The position numbers and the translations under genes are program-made. The notes under the pieces were generated by a model, which did no database searches, had not been told where the DNA came from, and was given only the letters and a program-made list of their open reading frames with translations. This document shows positions 44,392 to 52,640 of a DNA stretch of 58,222 nucleotides, piece by piece; the stretch's first letter is position 1, and every line of letters begins with the position of its first letter. The DNA comes from Pseudoprimorskyibacter insulae (GTDB taxonomy: Bacteria > Pseudomonadota > Alphaproteobacteria > Rhodobacterales > Rhodobacteraceae), in assembly GCF_900302505.1 (NCBI RefSeq), contig NZ_OMOJ01000016.1:1-58222 (forward strand). The letters are read 5' to 3'.

Positions 44392-45816
44392 CTACTCTTT
44401 TCCAAGCGCCTTGAGCACGCGGTCCAACTGTTTTCCTTGTTCGCTGCGCACCGTGGGGGCGGTTTTGACCAAATTGTAATATTCGGACGGATCATAAACC
44501 GGCACGTTCAGCTTCAGGCTGGCGGCGGTCAATTGGCCGATCGACGCCAGCACGTTATAGGCCGCTTCGTACTCATCCGCCGCAGCCGAGATGAACCCAG
44601 CGCGTGCATCCAGCAGTTCCTGTTCGGCGTTCAGAACATCCAGCGTGGTCCGCGTGCCAAGCGTGGCCTCTTCGCGCACACCGCGGAACGCGACGGTCGC
44701 GGCTCGGATCTGGCGTTCGCTGGCATCACGGCTGGCGGTGGCGACTTGCAGGCGGGCAAAGGCATTGCCGACATCCTGTTCGACCGTGTGACGCACCACA
44801 TGCAGGTTGCCCCGCTGCGCATCCCGGCGGGCAATCGCCTGACGATACAGCGCCGACAGCTTGCCGCCCGCATAGATCGGACCAGCAGCCTTGAGCGTCA
44901 CCGTCGCTGAGTTGCTGAAGTTGTTGTTCCCCAGCGTGTCTTGCAACCGCAGCCCGCCTTCCAGCGTCACATCCGGCTTCATCGCCGCCTGCGCGCGCAG
45001 AACATTGATATCCGCAACGGCGACGTCATGTTGGGCCCGAAGCATCGACGGGTGCTGACGCACTGCCGTGGATTTCGCGGACTCTTCGCTGCCGGGCAAG
45101 CGCGGCAAGGACGTAGGAGCAACCAGGTTCTTGGGGTAATGGCCAACCGTCGCGCGATACTGTTCGCGGGCGACCTCATAATTGCCAAGCGCCAGCGCCT
45201 GATTGGCATTGGCCGAAGCCAGCGCAGCCTCGGTCAGGGCCACGTCGGTCCGGGTCACATCACCCACATCGAACCGGTCACGCGCCGCACGCAATTCTTC
45301 GGTGATGACGCGCACGTTGCTTTGGCTCAGGGCCACCTGCTCAGACGAGCTGCGCACCGCCATAAAGGCCGCAACGGCATTGGCCATGACCTGCTGTTCA
45401 ACGCCAATCAGCGCCTCACGCGTGGACAGGACCGTTTCCTTGGCCGCATCCACCGCCAGCTTGCCCTTGCCGAAATCATAGATCGACAGTTGCGCGGTCA
45501 AATTGGCGGTCAGTGTATTGTTGGCAAATCCCGCGACGGCGCCACCGGTTGAGGAACTGCGCTGGGTGCCAAAGCTGCGGCTTGCTTCAACCGACCATGA
45601 AATGATCGGACGCAAATCCGCAATGGCCGAGGCCACATCTTCATCAGCGGCGCGCAGCAAGGCACGGTTCTGTTCCAGAAGACCGCTGTGTTTGTAGGCG
45701 CTGGCCAGCGCGTCGGCCAGCGTCTCGGCGCTGACCGGTGCCGCGGCAAATGCCGCCATCGTTGCAGCAAGCGCGATGCGCCCAATGCGACCACGGAATG
45801 TGTTTACCATGCTCAC
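44392..45816 (-). CDS. tolC: TolC-family outer membrane channel
   Basis: Outer-membrane exit duct for type I secretion and efflux. The 474-residue protein has a signal peptide (RIALAATMAAFAAAPVSA, cleaved before ETLADALASAY) and two repeats of the TolC fold with long helices (AREQYRATVG, LDVLNAEQELLDARAGFISA). A GTG at 45816 with GGGGG seven bases ahead fits better than the ATG two codons later. It may serve the nearby RTX protein. Confidence 0.92.
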   Translation of the reverse strand: MSMVNTFRGRIGRIALAATMAAFAAAPVSAETLADALASAYKHSGLLEQNRALLRAADEDVASAIADLRPIISWSVEASRSFGTQRSSSTGGAVAGFANNTLTANLTAQLSIYDFGKGKLAVDAAKETVLSTREALIGVEQQVMANAVAAFMAVRSSSEQVALSQSNVRVITEELRAARDRFDVGDVTRTDVALTEAALASANANQALALGNYEVAREQYRATVGHYPKNLVAPTSLPRLPGSEESAKSTAVRQHPSMLRAQHDVAVADINVLRAQAAMKPDVTLEGGLRLQDTLGNNNFSNSATVTLKAAGPIYAGGKLSALYRQAIARRDAQRGNLHVVRHTVEQDVGNAFARLQVATASRDASERQIRAATVAFRGVREEATLGTRTTLDVLNAEQELLDARAGFISAAADEYEAAYNVLASIGQLTAASLKLNVPVYDPSEYYNLVKTAPTVRSEQGKQLDRVLKALGKE

Positions 45817-45867
45817 AGTCTGTCCCCCTTGTTCAGGTCTGCAGAATTGGGCGCGCGCCCTAGGATG

Positions 45868-46521
45868 TCAAAGTGAAAACGCCGCGTGCTTTTCAAAACC
45901 GGGCAGAACAGGCGCGCCAGCGTTGAACGCCAAACGCCAGTGCATTTTGCCGTCGATTTTATAGCCGATGCGAACCTCGCCCAAAGCGCCGGTCTGGAAC
46001 AGAACGCAAATGCGGCCGCCCTCTTTCAGCTGCTCGGTCAAAGCCTCGGGCAGATATTCAACGCCGCCCTGCACGATGATGACATCGTAGGGGCCATGAT
46101 CCGCCGCACCAGCCGTCAGCGCACCTTTGTGCAGCACGACATTGTCCGACCCGTTTTCCGACAAAAGCGCCTGAGCTTCATCCGCGCGGTCTTCGTCATC
46201 TTCAACCGCGATAACAGCTTCGGCGATGCGGGCAATCACTGCCGACGAATAGCCAAGGCCCGTGCCGATATCGAGAACCAGTTCGTCATTGGCGATGTCC
46301 AGCGCGTCCAGCATTTTCGCCAGCGTGCGCGGCTCAAGCACAACGCGGCCGCCGCCCAGCTCGACGTTTTCACCGATATAGGCCGCCTCACGCTTGTCGC
46401 GCGGCACGAAACTTTCGCGCGGTACAGACAGCATGGCGTCAATAATCGGGAACTTGGTCACATCAGACGGGCGGACCTGAGTGTCGACCATCATTGTTCG
46501 GCGTGCAGCGTAGTCAGTCAT
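45868..46521 (-). CDS. pcm: Protein-L-isoaspartate O-methyltransferase
   Basis: S-adenosylmethionine-dependent repair enzyme for damaged aspartyl residues. The 217-residue protein has MVDTQVRPSDVTKFPIIDAML, SFVPRDKREAAYIGENVEL and the SAM motif LVLDIGTGLGYSSAVIA. It is first in the pcm-tolC-popZ run on the minus strand, 51 bases from tolC. Confidence 0.92.
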   Translation of the reverse strand: MTDYAARRTMMVDTQVRPSDVTKFPIIDAMLSVPRESFVPRDKREAAYIGENVELGGGRVVLEPRTLAKMLDALDIANDELVLDIGTGLGYSSAVIARIAEAVIAVEDDEDRADEAQALLSENGSDNVVLHKGALTAGAADHGPYDVIIVQGGVEYLPEALTEQLKEGGRICVLFQTGALGEVRIGYKIDGKMHWRLAFNAGAPVLPGFEKHAAFSL

Positions 46522-46721
46522 CTACTAAACTCGTTCGTTCAGATTCCTCGCATACTTAATGCCACAGCTCTCTCAGGACAACAATGCAAAGCGCGGAAGT
46601 TTCCCGAAGCAAATGGTCGCTGCCCGCCTTTCCGCCCACGAATGCGCATTTCTGCGATCCCCCATCCGAGAGGGCTTGCGGAACCCGAACGACTGGGCTA
46701 AATCCGCACAACACCACGGAT

Positions 46722-46795
46722 GGCGAGTTGGCGGAGTGGTGACGCAGCGGATTGCAAATCCGTGTACACCGGTTCGATTCCGGTACTCGCCTCCA
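46722..46795 (+). tRNA. tRNA-Cys (anticodon GCA)
   Basis: Cloverleaf: acceptor GGCGAGT (46722-46728) with ACTCGCC, anticodon loop TTGCAAA (anticodon GCA) within GCGGA/TCCGT, T-arm CCGGTTCGATTCCGG, discriminator T and encoded CCA. Its 3' part from 46748 is repeated at 56599, so it is the integration target of the element and remains whole. Confidence 0.95.
46748..46795 (+). repeat. Left attachment site (attL) inside tRNA-Cys
   Basis: 48 bases identical to 56599-56646, from the anticodon stem to the CCA end. Flanking bases differ on both sides. Confidence 0.93.
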
Positions 46796-46840
46796 ACATT
46801 ATCAATGACTTGCGTCATGCTCAGACTCCTCTTGCTTGAT

Positions 46841-46868
46841 TTTTGAAACAGGCGTTGAAACATTCACG
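46841..46868. repeat. Candidate integrase arm-type sites, left side
   Basis: TTTTGAAACA (46841-46850) and TTGAAACATTCACG (46855-46868). The 14-base motif recurs unchanged on the other side of the element at 56519, so an excised attP would be flanked by it on both sides. Confidence 0.5.
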
Positions 46869-47892
46869 TTTCCTTCCTGTTCTGTTCAAAACGGTTTCGG
46901 GCGTTCTGAGCCCGCGTTGCAAGTTCCCGTTGCCGGATCGGCCCGCCGTATTTTTTAAGCATCTCAACGCCTGAGTGCCCGGTGACAGCCTTGACCATCT
47001 CGTCATCACATCCGGCCAGATAAAGCTCAATCGTCGCGTTCTTACGCAGTCCATGGGTGACGTATAGGGCAGCATCCGGGTGCTGCATCTTGGCTTTGAC
47101 CTTGCGCATTTCCTCGGCAACGGTGCGGTATTGAACGGGGCGGCCTGCCGTATCTGTGATGACGGTAAGGCCCTTCTTTTCGACGGTCGCTAGAAATGAC
47201 TTGAGGCGGTCCGTGAAAGGTATCCACATCGGCTTGTCGCCTTTGCCCTGCGTGAAATCCCAATGGCCATCGCGAACGTGTTCCCACTTCATTTTCAGAA
47301 CATCACCGATCCGCTGACCTGTGCCCAAACACAATTCGTAGACAAGCCGTGCTCGTGGGGTTGCAATCGCCTCGAACTCTGCCCGTACATCTTTCGGCCA
47401 CGGTTCCCAGCCGTTGCTTTCCTGCTTGAAAAGCGGAATTCCTTTGGCGGGGTTGCCATGCTCTTTCTTGATAAAGCCAATCAAGCGGGCATGGTTCATC
47501 AAAACAACCATCACTTGAACCAAGTAATTGGCCTGCCGCCAGCGTTCCGCATTTGCTCGGTGCAACTCATAGATGTGATGCGTCTCAATCTTGGCGGGGT
47601 CTTTGGTGCCCCAGATCGTCCGAATGTGTCCGATATACTTCCTGTAATCGGCCTTCGTGCGCGGTTTCAGCTTCTTGTAAGCTTGGCTTTCAAAATAGCT
47701 CAGAATCAGTGTCTCGAAAGTGCGCTTTGCTGGGATTGGGGCGCGGCCTTTCAGTAGTAGGTTGTAGTGGTCCCAAAACTCAGGCGTTCCCGGCTCCTCT
47801 TTCATCATTACGGATTGGCCCCGCGAACGACGAATGAAACGGTAGTATCCCCGATCATAGTAGACGTACTTGGGAAGGCCCTTTTTCGTCAT
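46864..47892 (-). CDS. Tyrosine recombinase (integrase) of the satellite
   Basis: Catalyses integration and excision at tRNA-Cys. The 342-residue protein has an N-terminal arm-binding region, a SAM-like core-binding domain (LKPRTKADYRKYIGHI) and the catalytic domain with Arg194 (GTGQRIGDVL), Lys220, His280-x-x-Arg283 (THGLRK), His306 (TGHSG) and nucleophile Tyr315 (KKYGG). It reads toward the attachment site and starts within the stop of the 61-residue gene (ATGA). Confidence 0.93.
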   Translation of the reverse strand: MTKKGLPKYVYYDRGYYRFIRRSRGQSVMMKEEPGTPEFWDHYNLLLKGRAPIPAKRTFETLILSYFESQAYKKLKPRTKADYRKYIGHIRTIWGTKDPAKIETHHIYELHRANAERWRQANYLVQVMVVLMNHARLIGFIKKEHGNPAKGIPLFKQESNGWEPWPKDVRAEFEAIATPRARLVYELCLGTGQRIGDVLKMKWEHVRDGHWDFTQGKGDKPMWIPFTDRLKSFLATVEKKGLTVITDTAGRPVQYRTVAEEMRKVKAKMQHPDAALYVTHGLRKNATIELYLAGCDDEMVKAVTGHSGVEMLKKYGGPIRQRELATRAQNARNRFEQNRKET

Positions 47893-48074
47893 TTGCCCAT
47901 CCGCAAGTCTTCTGCGCAGAAGTCGTCATTTCCTTCCGGCTCAACCATACCCGATAGTGCAATGACCGTCCCATCAGGCTTCATTTCAATACGGTTATAA
48001 AGCCAGCCGCAGTCACGGGCCTCACGCATGAGCATTTGAGCAAATGCTTTTGCTTTCGTGTGTTCTCGTGCCAT
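47889..48074 (-). CDS. Small protein coupled to the integrase gene
   Basis: 61 residues: charged helical N-terminus (EHTKAKAFAQMLMREARDCG), a short beta segment (NRIEMKPDGTVIAL) and an acidic tail ending DDFCAEDLRMGK. It overlaps the integrase start by 4 bases. A similar 57-residue gene precedes the second integrase at 57705, sharing the NR(I/V) strand and the D-F-x3-D-x-R-x-GK end. It could be an excisionase or integrase cofactor, but no HTH is evident. Confidence 0.7.
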   Translation of the reverse strand: MAREHTKAKAFAQMLMREARDCGWLYNRIEMKPDGTVIALSGMVEPEGNDDFCAEDLRMGK

Positions 48075-48076
48075 CG

Positions 48077-48292
48077 CTAAAAACCTTTCGAAGAGGAAAA
48101 CCGAACGGTGCTGGGGCGGGTGGAGGTGGTTTGGCGAATGCGTGCGTCCAGATCGGCAATTGCTCGGGCCATTTCCGAGTCTGAGCCGTAGCGCACGCGT
48201 TCGTTATTGTATTGCACTTCCCGCGCACCGCGTGCGCGCGCCCGAACTAGGGCGTCGCGCATTTCTTCAAGTTCGGTGACGCTGATTGCCAT
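48077..48292 (-). CDS. gpW-like head-tail joining protein
   Basis: The 71-residue protein has the gpW pattern: TELEEMRDALVRARARGARE, VQYNNERVRYGSDSEMARAI and ADLDARI. gpW of lambda plugs the portal and prepares heads for tail attachment. The ATG overlaps the capsid stop (TAATG). It is the only connector gene in the element. Confidence 0.8.
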   Translation of the reverse strand: MAISVTELEEMRDALVRARARGAREVQYNNERVRYGSDSEMARAIADLDARIRQTTSTRPSTVRFSSSKGF

Positions 48293-50052
48293 TAGACACC
48301 CGCGTTCTTGTGCCAGCCGCGGTGGTCGATCCAGCCACAACCAAAGTCCAAGCGCACTTTGATCTTCACCCCGTCCACCTCGAAGCCCTGTTGCGTCTCG
48401 ATCTGCGGGCCGGGTGCGCCCTCAAGATAGGCATACTCCAAGCCGTCGATGGTGGCGGGATCAGCGGCCACGTACCAAGCGTTCACGTCGCTAAGACGCG
48501 GTTCCACGGCCAAGGTCAGCTTGCCAAACGGGTTAACGTCATCCGACTTGGCGGCGTTGATCTGCGTCAGAAGCTGTTCCGCTTCGGTTTCAAGTTCCGG
48601 CGGAACGACAACAGCGAAAGGGGTGGCGTTGATCGGTTCACCGGCAAGGCCCTTCTGACGGCGCATGGCCGTGCGGGCGGCGGTCAGCGTGGCGATAGAC
48701 AGGCTTGCGCCCGTCGCCGCAAGGTTGTTGTGGTCAGCGTGGAACACTGCCGTGCCGTCGCTCATGGTCGGGTTGGAGGTCAACAGGGCCACCAGCTGCG
48801 CTGCCTCGAAAGCGCGGGCCGCTTCGCCCAGCTTGGCGGGGATCTGCGTAAACGCCCCGAGATCATCATTGACCAGCGCTTGCCGGGAAATGCCAAAAAT
48901 CCGGCCGAACGTTTCGACGCTGTAGCTTTCGCCGCTTTCGTCAATCGTGCCGTAGGAAAACTCACCCGTTTCAGAGACCTTTTTCAGATCAGGCCCGGAA
49001 CCAAACTGCAAGGCACGCTTGGCGCGGAAGTCGCGGGCCGTGGTCTGGCGAGCCAGAAGACGAACGCCGGACGGTGCCGCCTGATAGGCGCGGCGCAGTT
49101 CACGCCCAACCGCATCGCCAAGGATCAGCGGAAAGTCAGAGGTCGAATTCAAGGCGCGGGTAACCACCGTGCCAGCGGCAAGGCCGGAGGTCGAAAGGCC
49201 GGAACGCTGCAAGCAATCGCGGGCAATATCCACGCACGACATGGCCGCGTACTGTTGGGCCGGTGCGCTCAGATCGTGGTCCGGGTGCGAACGGGCATAC
49301 AGCGCCTCACCGGCACGCGTGGCAATAACTGCCGGGTCGGTGTTGTCGGTGCCCACGGTGGCGCGTGTGGTGCGGGTTTGCGTGCTGGTCGAACGCTGCT
49401 GCATGGCCTCAAAGGCCGCGCGGCGGGCTTCGTCCGGGGTTGCGGCGGCGTCAATCTGTTCATCAGCCCAAGCCCGCGTCAAACCGGCGGTTGCGGCGAT
49501 GGTGCGAATTTCCGCGTTCTCGGCGGCGCGGGTCGTGGTTTCGGTGGACTGCTCGATAACGGTTTCTTGTGCTTCCATGGTCATTTCTCCATTGCGGAAG
49601 TGTGCGCCCGGATCAGCCGGGACTGGAACAACGGACACCTCGATAGGCGTCCAGATTTTCGCGGTACGAATGCGGGTTTGACCGTTGCGCGTGTCTTCCC
49701 ACTTGGCGACCTGGTATCCGATGGACAGGCCGCGCAACGTGCCGTCTTCGATGTCGGAAAGAACAGACAACGCGCTGGACGCGCTGCGAAATTTCATCCG
49801 AACCCAAATGCCTTCGGGCCGCAGTTCAGCGGCTTCGACAACGCCCAACTGGTCACGGGTGGAGGCGCTGCGATGCGCGTCCAAGACCGGCGCACCGATC
49901 AAGCGCGACAGGTCAGCCCCGGCCAAATCCAAACGCTCGATGTAGGCACCGCGCGGCGTGTCTGCCCCGGTCGAAACAATGGCTTCAACCGTTCGGTTTT
50001 CGGGATCTACCGTGTTCGGCTTGGTGGTCAGGTTGCGAAGGTGAATGCTCAT
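48292..50052 (-). CDS. Prohead protease-major capsid protein fusion (HK97 type)
   Basis: Single 586-residue polypeptide. Residues 1-155 form an HK97-type serine protease (His60 in PVLDAHRSAS, Ser110 in LRGLSIGYQV). Residues 160-300 form an Ala/Thr-rich scaffold-like linker. Residues 300-586 form a capsid protein (FPLILGDAVGRELRRAYQAA, FGISRQALVNDDLGAF, AVFHADHNNLAATG). Self-cleavage is expected during head maturation. It overlaps portal by ATGA. Confidence 0.9.
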   Translation of the reverse strand: MSIHLRNLTTKPNTVDPENRTVEAIVSTGADTPRGAYIERLDLAGADLSRLIGAPVLDAHRSASTRDQLGVVEAAELRPEGIWVRMKFRSASSALSVLSDIEDGTLRGLSIGYQVAKWEDTRNGQTRIRTAKIWTPIEVSVVPVPADPGAHFRNGEMTMEAQETVIEQSTETTTRAAENAEIRTIAATAGLTRAWADEQIDAAATPDEARRAAFEAMQQRSTSTQTRTTRATVGTDNTDPAVIATRAGEALYARSHPDHDLSAPAQQYAAMSCVDIARDCLQRSGLSTSGLAAGTVVTRALNSTSDFPLILGDAVGRELRRAYQAAPSGVRLLARQTTARDFRAKRALQFGSGPDLKKVSETGEFSYGTIDESGESYSVETFGRIFGISRQALVNDDLGAFTQIPAKLGEAARAFEAAQLVALLTSNPTMSDGTAVFHADHNNLAATGASLSIATLTAARTAMRRQKGLAGEPINATPFAVVVPPELETEAEQLLTQINAAKSDDVNPFGKLTLAVEPRLSDVNAWYVAADPATIDGLEYAYLEGAPGPQIETQQGFEVDGVKIKVRLDFGCGWIDHRGWHKNAGV

Positions 50053-51356
50053 GCGTTGCCCTCCTTTTGGTCGCGGGCCAATTCTTCGTTCAGGTCGTCA
50101 ATGTCGCGGCCCCGGCCTGCAACGACTTCCTCACGGCTTTTCAAACCGGCTTCGATTGCGCGGGCGTCGGCTTCGACCTCGTTTTTCGGGTCAACCCACT
50201 GCCAACCGGGGGGCACGAAACGCACGGCAAAATAATCGTTCATCTCGGAGGGGGTCGCGGTGATTTCGCCATTCAGGAAACGAAGTTCGATCCAGCGCCG
50301 CCACAAGGGGCGCAAGAACTGCCCTTCGATCAAAGACCGTTGCAGCATTTCGGCGCGGCGGCGGAACTCCAACAGGCCCACGCGGGCCGAACTGTAGTTC
50401 GTTTGGGTCAGATCGCCGGTCAACGCCTCGAAGGTCAGACCCAAGCCAGCGGCGATTTCCCGATCTTGGGCGCGCAAGAAGTCAACCGCTTGCGCCAAGC
50501 CCTGTCCCGGCGTCGAAAAAGTCACGTCCGCCCCTTGGGGCAGAATGCGCATTGCGCCCGGCTCCAAGGCCACATTCAACGCGCTACCGTCCGCCTGACC
50601 TTCGAAGCCCGCGAAACTGCCATCGGGGTCGCGCACAAAGCCGGTCATAAGGCTGGACACCTTCAAGAGCATCAATAGCGCGTCGGATGCGTCGTCGCGG
50701 TCGCGCAGCTTGGCCAGAACCGGTGCCAACCAAGACAAGCCGCGCACCTGCCCCGGAAACAGCTTGTCAAAGACGTGCAGCACCTCACGGGCCGGAACGC
50801 GTACAGCCGTGCCATAGACGGCAAAGGGCGTTCCCGGCGCTTCGGGCAAGATGTGATAGGCGGTGATTTCGTCGTCGGCGTCGAACTCGATACCGGCAAC
50901 GATACGGCCACCGTTGCCAAGGTCGCGGTTGATCGTCGGGTCAATCTGTTCTGCCGGGATCGGCTTAACCCGAATATCGCCTTGCGCAGTGATCTGGATA
51001 CGGGCGAACGCCTCACCATCGCGCACAAGGGCGCGGGCCAGAACCGGCAACTGGGGGGCGGTCAACGCCTCAAACGCCTCATTCAGATCGCGGGCCGTAG
51101 CGGCGTTGGGGTGACGCGCCCGCACCTGCCAGCCTTTGCCAACAAGCGCAGAGGTCCAAACCTCGATGCAGCGGCTACCGTAGGGCGTATTGACGGACTG
51201 TGCCGCAGCGCGGGCCTGTGCCGGTCCGCGTGCGGCAAGCGTGCTTTGCAAGGGCGAGGTCAGGACGGAAGCACCTTCCCAACGTCGCCCACCGCCCCCG
51301 GCCTCAATGCCGGAACGGCGAAACACTTTGGCCAGAGATCGGGAAAAGAGGCTCAT
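50049..51356 (-). CDS. Phage portal protein, lambda type
   Basis: The 435-residue protein forms the ring through which DNA enters the head. Recognisable parts are PYGSRCIEVWTSALVGKGWQ, the wing (LPEAPGTPFAVYGTAVRVPA), EVLHVFDKLFPGQVRGLSWLAPVL, and the crown side with GLGLTFEALTGDLTQTNYSSAR. It is translationally coupled to the MerR-like gene upstream (ATGA) and to the capsid gene downstream. Confidence 0.92.
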   Translation of the reverse strand: MSLFSRSLAKVFRRSGIEAGGGGRRWEGASVLTSPLQSTLAARGPAQARAAAQSVNTPYGSRCIEVWTSALVGKGWQVRARHPNAATARDLNEAFEALTAPQLPVLARALVRDGEAFARIQITAQGDIRVKPIPAEQIDPTINRDLGNGGRIVAGIEFDADDEITAYHILPEAPGTPFAVYGTAVRVPAREVLHVFDKLFPGQVRGLSWLAPVLAKLRDRDDASDALLMLLKVSSLMTGFVRDPDGSFAGFEGQADGSALNVALEPGAMRILPQGADVTFSTPGQGLAQAVDFLRAQDREIAAGLGLTFEALTGDLTQTNYSSARVGLLEFRRRAEMLQRSLIEGQFLRPLWRRWIELRFLNGEITATPSEMNDYFAVRFVPPGWQWVDPKNEVEADARAIEAGLKSREEVVAGRGRDIDDLNEELARDQKEGNA

Positions 51357-51829
51357 ACGCGAACCTCAAGGGTCGCGAACCTTTTCATGACCTCAAAACA
51401 GGTTTGACCAATGTCGTAGCAGATTGCATTCGATGATGTTTGCAGGGCGAAGTACATACTCAGATCGGAAGATTTTTCCACAAAATCAACGGAATAAACT
51501 TCATCAATCACGCGGGAAGGCCGCAGTATGGCAATGCCGTTCTCATGCGGGCTACTGGCCATCTGAACTTTGGGAATCAGGAACTGAATAATGTCAGACA
51601 TTGAAGACGCAACTTTGATCGCGTTCTTGGTTTCAATGCGAAAAATATGGATCAGTTCATTCGCAACTTGCAAAACGCAAATGTCTACAACGCTCAGATA
51701 CGCCGTGGTCCCATCCGGGGCCAAGCCAAGTTCGGTAAGGTAACCTTTCCGACGCCATGCCCGCAAAGTAGCTTGATTCAAGCCAATTACCTTGTCGGCT
51801 ACGCCCATCTTGAATTCTTTGCTCTTCAT
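51353..51829 (-). CDS. MerR-like DNA-binding protein coupled to portal
   Basis: From ATG 51829 the protein has 158 residues. The N-terminus (KMGVADKVIGLNQATLRAWRRKGYL) has the MerR-type winged helix layout; a variable C-terminus (IIQFLIPKVQMASSPHENGIA) may be a sensor. Starts at 51859 and 51871 are possible but would place coding sequence over the long palindrome at 51841-51916. Base composition is richer in A+T than the capsid genes. It overlaps portal by ATGA. It may switch on the late genes. Confidence 0.6.
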   Translation of the reverse strand: MKSKEFKMGVADKVIGLNQATLRAWRRKGYLTELGLAPDGTTAYLSVVDICVLQVANELIHIFRIETKNAIKVASSMSDIIQFLIPKVQMASSPHENGIAILRPSRVIDEVYSVDFVEKSSDLSMYFALQTSSNAICYDIGQTCFEVMKRFATLEVRV

Positions 51830-51840
51830 TTTAGGCCCAT

Positions 51841-51916
51841 AAAATCGTTGCAACTTCATCGAAAGTCTCATGTTGCCATGGTGAAGTCAATATTTCGATG
51901 CGCATGCAACGATTTT
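51841..51916. promoter_or_regulatory. 76-base interrupted palindrome upstream of the MerR-like gene
   Basis: Outer arms AAAATCGTTGCA (51841-51852) and TGCAACGATTTT (51905-51916), and inner arms CATCGAAA / TTTCGATG (51857-51864 and 51893-51900), share one centre at CCATGG (51876-51881). Twenty of 24 bases of each arm pair. It is a likely operator, probably autoregulatory. Confidence 0.6.
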
Positions 51917-51955
51917 CTAGCTGGTCAGCCTCCCAATTTGGCCTTGGCAAAATAC

Positions 51956-52393
51956 CTATTCCAGCCGCTCAAATCTGCTCGGATTTTCAAGGACATCGGA
52001 GAGCCGATCTAGGTCTTTCATGACGTTGAACATGGCGGTTGAGACGCGGTTGGCGATGAATCTTGCCGCATCGCGGTCTAGGCCGCGCCCTTCAATCCCT
52101 TCGCCGTTGACCAACGACTCCAGCGCGACCGACAGGTAAAGGGCCTCTTTCACGCCTTCGGGATACGGCTCAAAATCGGGCGTCATGATCGCACGCGCGG
52201 CTTTAATCGCCTCTTTGGGATCGGTCGGCAAACTGTCCAGATAGGCCGCTTGACGGTCTCGAAGGGCCTTCACAGCGGCAAAGTGTTCGTCCACGCAAGA
52301 CTCGTGGCAAAGGGCATGGCCGTGGACAGTCTCATTTTCCCACAGGGTGACAGGGCGAGTTTCATCTTTCCCGCAAACGGGTTGGTTCGTCAT
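51956..52393 (-). CDS. Hypothetical protein with cysteine/histidine cluster
   Basis: 145 residues from the ATG at 52393. The first part (CGKDETRPVTLWENETVHGH, then ALCHESC) holds three cysteines and histidines that may bind zinc. The rest is helical (PKEAIKAARAIMTPDFEPYP, ALYLSVALESLVNGEG, AMFNVMKDLDRLSDVLENP). Function unknown. It is the second gene of the late unit, 17 bases after the small RHH gene. Confidence 0.65.
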   Translation of the reverse strand: MTNQPVCGKDETRPVTLWENETVHGHALCHESCVDEHFAAVKALRDRQAAYLDSLPTDPKEAIKAARAIMTPDFEPYPEGVKEALYLSVALESLVNGEGIEGRGLDRDAARFIANRVSTAMFNVMKDLDRLSDVLENPSRFERLE

Positions 52394-52410
52394 TGTATGG
52401 TGCTCCAAAT

Positions 52411-52554
52411 TTAAATCTTCTTGGCTTCTTCCCGTTCCACCCTTTCGCGAATGGCCCGGATAACTTCGGAATTTTGAGACGAGCTATTCAGTTCAGCTTG
52501 GTTCGCAATCCAAGCCTTGAGGTCGTCGGGAAGACGTACTTGCATTGGCTTCAT
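52411..52554 (-). CDS. Ribbon-helix-helix (Arc/CopG-like) protein, 47 residues
   Basis: MKPMQVRLPDDLKAWIANQA is a textbook RHH beta-strand and first helix, followed by SSQNSEVIRAIRERVEREEA. It is transcribed away from the plus-strand RHH gene with shared operator repeats in the 84-base gap, and begins the unit that carries portal and capsid. Likely a repressor of that unit. Confidence 0.75.
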   Translation of the reverse strand: MKPMQVRLPDDLKAWIANQAELNSSSQNSEVIRAIRERVEREEAKKI

Positions 52555-52568
52555 ATCTAACATCCCTC

Positions 52569-52640
52569 ATGATGGCTCATTGATATCATGGCTCATTGCC
52601 ATCATTGCGTCAAGCGTCGAATATGGCTCTATGCCATCAT
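52569..52640. promoter_or_regulatory. Operator repeats between the divergent RHH genes
   Basis: ATGATGGC at 52569-52576 and its complement GCCATCAT at 52598-52605 and 52633-52640, with ATGGCTCATTG repeated directly at 52572-52582 and 52588-52598 (16-base period). Such closely spaced half-sites suit cooperative binding of RHH dimers. The last one covers the start codon of the plus-strand gene. Confidence 0.6.

Noticed and set aside
48286-50235. Open plus-strand frame of about 650 codons across the capsid gene
   Set aside because: Arg-rich antisense shadow of the capsid fusion, with no motif and no neighbouring plus-strand genes.
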